Below, in pieces: positions 42,607 to 49,252 of a stretch of 49,252 nt of DNA; the first letter of the stretch is position 1; each line of letters begins with the position of its first letter. Position numbers and translations under genes: made by a program. Under the pieces are notes generated by a model that saw nothing but the letters and a program-made list of their open reading frames with translations, was not told where the DNA came from and ran no database searches. The stretch comes from Thalassotalea profundi (GTDB taxonomy: Bacteria > Pseudomonadota > Gammaproteobacteria > Enterobacterales > Alteromonadaceae): NCBI RefSeq assembly GCF_014653195.1, contig NZ_BNAH01000019.1:1-49252 (forward strand), read 5' to 3'.

Positions 42607-42736
42607 GGTATAGAAAGCGATAACAACACGCCCTAAAGTTTACAGTAAGTAACAAAACTTGCGTTCAGCCAAACATCATTTACTGTTATGCTACGGTTAT
42701 ATTCAACTTCTTAACGTTTATTGGTAAACAAGCTTA

Positions 42737-44491
42737 ATGCAGAGTCGTTTTTTCCTATTATTAATAATTTTATTATTAATTTCTCCTTTTGCGACATCAA
42801 GTGTACTTTCAGTTAACATTTTAGATGATTTACCTGATGAGATAGCGCAAAACATTAACGCATACTTGGGCGAGTTGCCTGAGAATGAAACTGAACGTGC
42901 TGCTTTTGTATTTTCTGCGAAAAAACAAACCCAAAATGCTTTAAAAGCATTAGGTTATTATCGTGCTGTGGTCACCACTCGCGTTGATAAACCTCTTGAT
43001 AATGAGGCTTGGACACTTTCCGTACAAGTCATACTTAACCAACCCACTGAAATAAATAAAGTGGAAGTGAATATTAAAGGGGATGCGTTAACTGACAAGG
43101 TTTTTTTAGCGAAAATAAGCAATGCGCCTATTAAATCAGGCGATACGTTACATCATGGTATTTATGAGCAATTTAAATCTGATTTGGTTTCGCTTGGCTT
43201 AGAGCGTGGCTATTTCGATAGCAAGTTTCTGCAATCAAATATTGCTATCAATAAAAACTTAGCAACGGCTGATATTCTCATTCATTTTGACAGTGGTCCT
43301 CGTTATCAATTTGGGGAAGTAAAGTTTAGTGAATTTGATATGAATGCTGACGTGTTAGCGCCGTTAGTGCCATTTAAAAATGGCGATTTTTATCAACAAT
43401 CACTTTTGCAAAATTTACAGAATGAACTCGATAAAACCCAGTATTTTAGCAATGTAATTGTTCGCCCTGACACCGACAACACAACAGATAATATATTACC
43501 TGTTGACATCTACTTAGAAAAAGCCAAGCAACATCAATTTAATTTAGGCTTAGGTTACGCAACCGATACCAAAGAACGATTTTCTTTTGGTTGGAAAACG
43601 CCGTTAGTTAATCGCTATGGTCATCGGCAAGAATTAAGGTTGTCTTACTCGAAAATTAATCCAACAGGGTACTTTATTTACAGTATTCCCTTGTCGCACC
43701 CCAACGATGATGTTTTGCAATTACAAACAGAGCTAGAGCAAAATGATTATGGTGGGCTAACTAGTGGTTTTCTTTCATTCCAAGTAGGCCGTGTATATTT
43801 AGAAAATGATATTTTGCGTCAACCCTATTTAAGACACTTAACCGAAGAGTGGCATACGGATGGTGTTTACGATGATGCGAGTTATTTTATTCCAGGTTTT
43901 TCGTGGTCAGATGTCGATCGAAAAGGCTCTTTACTCGATCCGAGTAGTGGTTTTAGGCAATATTATAATTTAGAGGGAAGCTATGAAGAGGTGCTTTCTG
44001 AAACGTCATTTTTACGCTTTAATGCGCGCTGGAAATATATTACTTCGCTGTCGCCTAAACATAGAATAGTGGCACGTGCTGAACTTGGGTATGTGCTTGT
44101 TGATGAAGATTTTGAAGAAGACTTATCGCCTTCATTACGCTTTTATGCAGGTGGTGACCAAAGTATTCGTGGATTTGCATATCAATCAATCGGGCCTAAA
44201 TTAGCACTTTCACAAGGCGATGATTCAGGTGATGAAATAGTAATTGGCGGTACTAATCTTGTCGTTGCCAGTTTAGAGTACCAATATTATTTTTCCAATA
44301 CTTGGCGAGGAGCATTATTTGTTGATGCGGGTAGTGTTAACAATACGGATAAGCTCGATCTTGTTTATTCTGTTGGTCCAGGCTTACATTATATTTCCCC
44401 TATAGGTCCCATTAGGTTTGCGCTAGGGTACTCGTTAAGTGAGGAAAATCCCTCATGGCGTATTCATTTTAGTATTGGTGCAGATTTATGA
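42737..44491 (+). CDS. tamA: Outer-membrane translocation and assembly protein TamA
   Basis: TamA is an Omp85-family barrel that works with TamB in delivering outer-membrane components (autotransporters, and probably phospholipid transport by TamB). The 584 residues comprise a signal peptide (~1-21), three POTRA domains (~25-265), and a 16-strand barrel from ~270 with the Omp85 motif GGDQSIRGF near 471-479. The end is IHFSIGADL. The gene overlaps tamB by 4 bases (ATGA), indicating translational coupling. Confidence 0.96.
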   Translation: MQSRFFLLLIILLLISPFATSSVLSVNILDDLPDEIAQNINAYLGELPENETERAAFVFSAKKQTQNALKALGYYRAVVTTRVDKPLDNEAWTLSVQVILNQPTEINKVEVNIKGDALTDKVFLAKISNAPIKSGDTLHHGIYEQFKSDLVSLGLERGYFDSKFLQSNIAINKNLATADILIHFDSGPRYQFGEVKFSEFDMNADVLAPLVPFKNGDFYQQSLLQNLQNELDKTQYFSNVIVRPDTDNTTDNILPVDIYLEKAKQHQFNLGLGYATDTKERFSFGWKTPLVNRYGHRQELRLSYSKINPTGYFIYSIPLSHPNDDVLQLQTELEQNDYGGLTSGFLSFQVGRVYLENDILRQPYLRHLTEEWHTDGVYDDASYFIPGFSWSDVDRKGSLLDPSSGFRQYYNLEGSYEEVLSETSFLRFNARWKYITSLSPKHRIVARAELGYVLVDEDFEEDLSPSLRFYAGGDQSIRGFAYQSIGPKLALSQGDDSGDEIVIGGTNLVVASLEYQYYFSNTWRGALFVDAGSVNNTDKLDLVYSVGPGLHYISPIGPIRFALGYSLSEENPSWRIHFSIGADL

Positions 44492-47400
44492 CCTATAAAC
44501 GCGTTAGTTATAGTTTATTAGGCTTAATCACGGGATTACTGTGCTTTGTGGCTATCTTATTCTCCACGTCTTGGGGCGCGCAGTTATCATTTTATTTTGT
44601 CAAGAAAGCATCTTCTGTTCATATAGAGTATGAAAGTGGTTCTTTACTCAATAACTTAATGATTAGTCAGCTTAGTATTGATCAGGAAGGTATCACCGTA
44701 AATGCTGAAGAGGTGCATTTGCAGTTACATTTACGGTGTTTCTGGAAAAACCAATTATGTATTGATGAACTGAGTGTTGGATCACTACAAGTGAATACCA
44801 AAGCAAGTGAAACGCCGCCAATAGACAACGCTGTTACCGAAACACCTGATAAATCTGCCAGCATATCTTTGCCTTTTTCAGTCAAAATGAAAAAATTTGT
44901 GTTAGCAAAAGCTCAAATTAATATGCAAAGTGTTAATCAGGGCGTTACTCAAGCAACAGAAATAACCTTAACTGATTTTTCTAGTGCGCTTTCAATTAGT
45001 AAAAATCTCTCCAACATATTGGCGCTTAATATTGAGCAATCGAAATTAGCTACTGCGGATATTAGTATTGCTAACCAACAAACATCGACAACGCCAATTG
45101 TTGATAATGCTAACCAAACGTGGCCATTAGCAGAACTTCCCGAGCTCTATTTACCCATTAATTTAACTATGAAGCCGTTAACTATAAATGCGTTACATGT
45201 CACTCTCAGTGATACAAATCGAGATAAGCCATTACAGCTAGCTTCAGAGAATACTCAATTGGCTTTAACATGGTTTAAATCGCAATTGGCGATTAAAACG
45301 TTGTCTTCTACCGTTAAAGATATTGGTGATTTAGGGCTTAAAGGTACGGTTACCTTTGTGCCTCCTTACCTTGTTGATATACAGTTCACTAGTGATATTA
45401 CTGACTTTGAACAAGTTCCCCAGCTTAATAATTCTCAACAACAAGTGCTAATACAAGGTGATTTATCCGAGTTAATCACCAAGATAAACAGCCAAGGCGA
45501 GTTAGTTTTAAAAGCTGACATGTTAGTGGATGTTACTAATCAAAAATTACCATATCAATTGAACGCCGATGTGACTCAATTTACCTTGCCAACGGATATG
45601 ACCAATGTTGTTACCCCTTCATCATTACAGCTAAATAGTAAAGGCGATGTTAATTATCACACTATCGATTTAAAAAGTAATATCAGTGGTTTTGGCTACC
45701 AAGATGCAGTACTTGAGTTTAACGCGATTTATGACAAAGAAGTATTTAGCATTAATACCTTATCGTTTAATGATGCGACCTCAAAAAACAACCTAAATTT
45801 GCTAGGGGCGTTGCAACTAGGTGAGCATATATCTTGGGATGTAAAAGTGGATACAACAGGTATCACTTTACCCAATATCGACTCGCGTATATCAGGTCGA
45901 CTACAGGGGGTTATTCACAGTACAGGGCACTGGAATGAAAAGGAATGGGCGATAGCCGTAACTGACTCTGTGATATTAGGTGAAATTAATGAGATTGAGC
46001 TTAACGCGCAAGGTAATCTTGATATTAATCATAAAGGAGAGCTTGCTCAGAGTAACCTTCAACTTAATTATGCGGGTGTAGCACTTAACTTTAATGGCTA
46101 TAGTGATGAAAATTGGCATGTTACAGGCACCAGTGAAATTAAGCAGGTAAATGCCTTAGTAAATGATGTTGAAGGTGCACTAAGTGCTAACTTTACCGTT
46201 TCTGGTCCTGCGCTTCATCCTGAAATAAACTTGAAAGGTAAATTAAAAAATCTGTTTGTTCAGCAAATATCCAGTGATGCGATTAATTTCGAAGCCAATT
46301 ATCATCCATTGGATAATCATAAACATACTGTTTCGATCACGAGCGAAAAAATTAACCGAAATTCACATACTATTCATGATATCGATTTAAGCAGTACTGG
46401 AGACTTAAATCAGCAACAAGTGGGTGTAAACTGGCAGGGTGATTCAGGCGTTAATTTACTACTCAATAGTGATTATTCACCCGCAAATCAGCGTATACAA
46501 ATAAGCACCGAACAAGCCTCTTTTTCTATAGATAAGCAAGCATTTGAAGCAAGTGAAACCCTTAACTTTATCTACAACAATAATCAAAATACGTTAGCTA
46601 TTAATAAGCATTGTTGGCTTGGTTCAGGTGCACAAGTTTGTTTAAACAACAACACTACAATTGAATTATCTAAAGGCGAGTTAGCCGCGTCGTTAAAATT
46701 AAATAGTGAACTGTTAGCACCGTTTATTCCAAATGATATTAATGTTTCAGGGGCATTAGATGGCGATATTGCTATTGCTTGGAAGCCAAATGTTATGCCA
46801 ATGATTAATAGCCAATTATCAATCAGCGAAGGGCATATAAAAACCACAAAAGATGAAACACTACATAGCTTGCTTGAATGGCAAGGTGGGCAACTTAATT
46901 TACACATGAACAATAATAAAGTAGATGGAAGTTTTGCGTTATATGCCCCTGATAATACTGAAATAATAAAAGCGTCTAGTGTGTTTTCATTAACTGATAA
47001 CCGCATTGAACAGGGAAATGTTTTCATCAACCATTTCAGTCTTTCGCCATTACTTGTATTGGTGCCAGAGCTTGCCATTTTGGAAGGAGGGGTTAGTACA
47101 CAACTTACTGTTGAAGGGGCGTTAGATAACCCTTTGATCAACGGTAATATCGCCTTGACCAAAGGGAAAGCTAAAATTTCTGGTAATATGAATACCCTCG
47201 ATGACATTAACTTAGTGCTTGATTTTAAGGGTAATAATGCAGAAGTGACGGGCGGATTAAACCTTAATAATGCTACGGCTACCCTTACTGGTAATGCTAA
47301 TTGGCAAAGCGAATTAAAAGGGGAGTTCAATCTTGATGGTGAATCATTAAGTTTTTCAGTACCACCAGATCTTACGTTAACGCTATCACCACATTTGAAT

Positions 47401-48255
47401 GCACAGATACAGGCCTCAGCACTTAAATTATCAGGTAATGTAGAAATACTCGATGGCAAACTTACTATTGATAAACTGCCACAAGGTAGTGTTAGCCTAA
47501 GTAAAGATGTGATTATTGTGAATGACGATGGCGAAAAAGTGGTAAGTGAAAAGCCCTTTGATGTATCAACCAATATTCGGGTAATTATTGCTGATGCGTT
47601 TAAGGTTGAAGGCCAAGGCTTTACGGGGCGACTTGGAGGTGATTTACAAGTCAGTCAACAACCTCAGCAGCCATTACAACTTTTTGGTAATTTGAAAGTT
47701 CCGCAAGGTCGTTATAAAGCCTATGGGCAAGACTTGTCCATTACCAAAGGCAACATTACGTTTAACGGCCCCACCAATAATCCCTATGTGGCAATGCAAG
47801 CGACTCGCACTATTGAAAAAGAAAACATTGTGGTGGGTATCGACGCAACAGGCTTGACAAACAGCTTGGATATAAAGTTATTTTCAAATCCGACCATGCA
47901 GCAATCAGAAACCTTGTCATATCTGGTACGCGGTAGAGGTTTAGACGCTGAAACTGGCGACAGCAATACCGCCATTGGCGTGGCATTAGGTACAGCGATT
48001 ACTAACTTTTCGGGTGTGCTCGATCAAATTGAAAAACTACCATTAATTAACCGTGTTGAAATTGACGGCGACGAAAAACAAGCCACGATAGCAGGTTACT
48101 TAGGCGACAAAGTGTATATTAAATATGGCTTAGGCATTATGGAGCCGATAAATGAATTAACAGTTAGGTTTTATTTGTTAAATCGTTTGTGGGTAGAAAC
48201 AGTTTCGGGGTTAGAAAACTCAGCTGATATTTATTACTCATTTGATATTAAATGA
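44488..48255 (+). CDS. tamB: Translocation and assembly protein TamB (AsmA-like)
   Basis: TamB spans the periplasm from an N-terminal inner-membrane anchor (~9-30) to TamA. The 1255 residues form a long repetitive beta-rich (taco-fold, AsmA-like) body. The conserved C-terminal TamB/DUF490 region (~890-1255) contains KAKISGNMNTLDDINLVL, VEGQGFTGRLGGDLQVSQ, LKVPQGRYKAYGQDLSI and the terminal VETVSGLENSADIYYSFDIK. Length is close to E. coli TamB (1259). A long open frame on the opposite strand (46584-47573) is a shadow. Confidence 0.96.
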   Translation: MTYKRVSYSLLGLITGLLCFVAILFSTSWGAQLSFYFVKKASSVHIEYESGSLLNNLMISQLSIDQEGITVNAEEVHLQLHLRCFWKNQLCIDELSVGSLQVNTKASETPPIDNAVTETPDKSASISLPFSVKMKKFVLAKAQINMQSVNQGVTQATEITLTDFSSALSISKNLSNILALNIEQSKLATADISIANQQTSTTPIVDNANQTWPLAELPELYLPINLTMKPLTINALHVTLSDTNRDKPLQLASENTQLALTWFKSQLAIKTLSSTVKDIGDLGLKGTVTFVPPYLVDIQFTSDITDFEQVPQLNNSQQQVLIQGDLSELITKINSQGELVLKADMLVDVTNQKLPYQLNADVTQFTLPTDMTNVVTPSSLQLNSKGDVNYHTIDLKSNISGFGYQDAVLEFNAIYDKEVFSINTLSFNDATSKNNLNLLGALQLGEHISWDVKVDTTGITLPNIDSRISGRLQGVIHSTGHWNEKEWAIAVTDSVILGEINEIELNAQGNLDINHKGELAQSNLQLNYAGVALNFNGYSDENWHVTGTSEIKQVNALVNDVEGALSANFTVSGPALHPEINLKGKLKNLFVQQISSDAINFEANYHPLDNHKHTVSITSEKINRNSHTIHDIDLSSTGDLNQQQVGVNWQGDSGVNLLLNSDYSPANQRIQISTEQASFSIDKQAFEASETLNFIYNNNQNTLAINKHCWLGSGAQVCLNNNTTIELSKGELAASLKLNSELLAPFIPNDINVSGALDGDIAIAWKPNVMPMINSQLSISEGHIKTTKDETLHSLLEWQGGQLNLHMNNNKVDGSFALYAPDNTEIIKASSVFSLTDNRIEQGNVFINHFSLSPLLVLVPELAILEGGVSTQLTVEGALDNPLINGNIALTKGKAKISGNMNTLDDINLVLDFKGNNAEVTGGLNLNNATATLTGNANWQSELKGEFNLDGESLSFSVPPDLTLTLSPHLNAQIQASALKLSGNVEILDGKLTIDKLPQGSVSLSKDVIIVNDDGEKVVSEKPFDVSTNIRVIIADAFKVEGQGFTGRLGGDLQVSQQPQQPLQLFGNLKVPQGRYKAYGQDLSITKGNITFNGPTNNPYVAMQATRTIEKENIVVGIDATGLTNSLDIKLFSNPTMQQSETLSYLVRGRGLDAETGDSNTAIGVALGTAITNFSGVLDQIEKLPLINRVEIDGDEKQATIAGYLGDKVYIKYGLGIMEPINELTVRFYLLNRLWVETVSGLENSADIYYSFDIK

Positions 48256-48288
48256 TCTGAGCTTGAGATAAGTCATAAGGAATTCCAT

Positions 48289-49137
48289 TTGTCATCATTA
48301 AACACTCTTCCTGCTTTGCTAATGTTATTAGCGTTAACCTCTTTAAAAACTATGGCGGCAGAAAACACGCCTTTTCAAATACCTAGAACAAGCGTTGTGG
48401 AGATAAAAGACCCAAAAAGTCAGGAGGTTTATCCGCTATTTATTAAGCTACCTAAATCCTATCGTAAAAATAGTGATGTACATTATCCTGTTATTTATTT
48501 AACTGATGCTTGGTATGCCTTTCAAATTGTGTCGGGTGCAACGCGATACCCGATGAACGTGAATAAAATGAAAGAAGCGATTATTGTGGGAATTTCATAC
48601 GCTAAAGGCTTAAAAGGAGATGCCAGCCGAGTGCGAGACTATACGCCATCAATCAATAAATCTTGGAAACAAAAAACAGGTGGCGCTCAACAGCATTTAG
48701 ACTTTATTGAGAATAATGTCATTAATTTTATCGACAATAATTATCGAACTGACCCAAGCGATCGCACGTTTATTGGAAATTCTCTGGGTGGCTTATTTGG
48801 TACGTATATATTATTAACTAAGCCACAACTATTTAAAAACTACATACTAGGTAGCCCCTCATATTGGTTTGATAATAAATTTATCTTTCAGTTAGAAAAT
48901 AACGTAAAGCTAAAAAGTATACATGCGAATGTGTTTATCTCTGTAGGCGCGTTAGAGACAACTGCATTTGAAGGGCAACATGACATGGTGGGTGATGCTC
49001 AAGCCTTCTATCAAAGCATGTTGGCGTGGGATCAGCCTAACCTTAAAGCAAAAATAATAGTGATCCCCGAAGCAAACCATGAAACGGCTTTTCCGACAAC
49101 AGCTATTCAGGGGTTACATTGGATTTATTCGAAGTAA
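48289..49137 (+). CDS. Secreted alpha/beta-hydrolase esterase
   Basis: 282 residues with a signal peptide (~1-24, ending MAAENT). It belongs to the putative esterase (esterase D/IroE-like) group: HYPVIYLTDAWYAF, the nucleophile elbow FIGNSLGGLFG with Ser165, and EANHETAFP with the likely catalytic His264. The acid residue is not clear. Substrate is unknown; relatives hydrolyse acyl esters or siderophores. The start is TTG at 48289 with AAGGA 6 bases upstream. It follows tamB by 33 bases. Confidence 0.88.
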   Translation: MSSLNTLPALLMLLALTSLKTMAAENTPFQIPRTSVVEIKDPKSQEVYPLFIKLPKSYRKNSDVHYPVIYLTDAWYAFQIVSGATRYPMNVNKMKEAIIVGISYAKGLKGDASRVRDYTPSINKSWKQKTGGAQQHLDFIENNVINFIDNNYRTDPSDRTFIGNSLGGLFGTYILLTKPQLFKNYILGSPSYWFDNKFIFQLENNVKLKSIHANVFISVGALETTAFEGQHDMVGDAQAFYQSMLAWDQPNLKAKIIVIPEANHETAFPTTAIQGLHWIYSK

Positions 49138-49169
49138 CTTGTTATTCAATAATAAGCAATTCAGCATTA

Positions 49170-49252
49170 TGATCTTCCCCAAATAATGTAGACATCTTTT
49201 ATTTAGAAAATGAAGTATGATGAGAGATGTTATGAGTAATAATAAATACCCA
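49170..49252 (+). mobile_element. Left end of an IS3-family-like insertion sequence (truncated by window)
   Basis: Starts TGATCTTCCCCAAATAATG followed by AGACATCTTTTATT. The CCCC...AGACATCT.TTAT pattern resembles the left end of IS2, and the first 25 bases agree at 21 positions with the 51-bp remnant at 41330-41380. An ATG at 49232 opens MSNNKYP, consistent with the start of an IS3-type OrfA. Only 83 bases are visible. Confidence 0.5.
49232..49252 (+). CDS. Possible transposase OrfA, first 7 codons
   Basis: ATG AGT AAT AAT AAA TAC CCA (MSNNKYP) begins 62 bases inside the IS-like end and is cut by the window edge. IS3-family OrfA proteins commonly begin in this style (MSxxxYPxEF). Too short for a firm call. 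Confidence 0.35.

Noticed and set aside
46584..47573. 329-codon open frame on the minus strand inside tamB
   Set aside because: It is antisense to a well-supported TamB frame, Ser/Leu/Pro-rich in the manner of a shadow frame, and has no recognisable domain.

Overview
The window is a chromosomal segment of an AT-rich gammaproteobacterium. Gene content and order (tuf; queG-tsaE-amiB-mutL-miaA-hfq-hflX-hflKC; purA; metJ/metBL; argE/argCBFGH(A)-argA; tamAB) and the protein sequences suggest the Alteromonadales, most like Colwellia or a close relative such as Thalassotalea. That placement comes from recognising the proteins, not from a search.

Layout. 1-381 is the 3' end of tuf with its terminator. 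603-10043 is a signalling block: a complete hybrid histidine kinase (603), a hotdog/DUF4442 protein (4070), then a tight cluster of a hybrid-kinase-like protein that has lost its catalytic motifs (4732), a DUF1289 Cys-rich protein (8137) and a receiver-TPR protein whose phospho-acceptor Asp is Ser (8370). 10076-19949 is housekeeping: queG on the minus strand, then tsaE, amiB, mutL, miaA, hfq, hflX, hflK and hflC on the plus strand, closed by a strong terminator. purA (20187) has its own promoter and terminator. It is followed by a 410-bp gap with a second, unattached 19-bp terminator hairpin, then a short malic enzyme gene. metJ (minus) and metB-metL (plus) diverge from a region with two clusters of met boxes.

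27570-30688 holds less familiar genes: a degenerate HD-GYP-like protein behind a Fur-box-like promoter, a DUF2238 membrane protein that seems to start at ATT, a CopD-like membrane protein and a small P-loop kinase. 30752-39621 is the arginine biosynthesis block: argE divergent from argC-argB-argF-argG-argH(A)-argA, including both an ArgH fused to an acetyltransferase and a full-length ArgA.

39717-42606 is an accessory strip of small unknown genes: a HEPN-motif protein, small membrane proteins and an ankyrin protein. It contains a 51-bp insertion-sequence remnant, a 5'-truncated membrane gene and stop codons placed in integron-attC-like TAACAA sequence. 42737-48255 is tamA-tamB (outer-membrane translocation and assembly), followed by a secreted esterase. 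The last 83 bases look like the left end of an IS3-family element whose first 25 bases match the 51-bp remnant at 21 positions.

The best candidates for something undescribed are the paired 'dead kinase / dead receiver-TPR' module at 4732-10043, the ATT-started DUF2238 gene, and the possible small RNA between purA and the malic enzyme gene.
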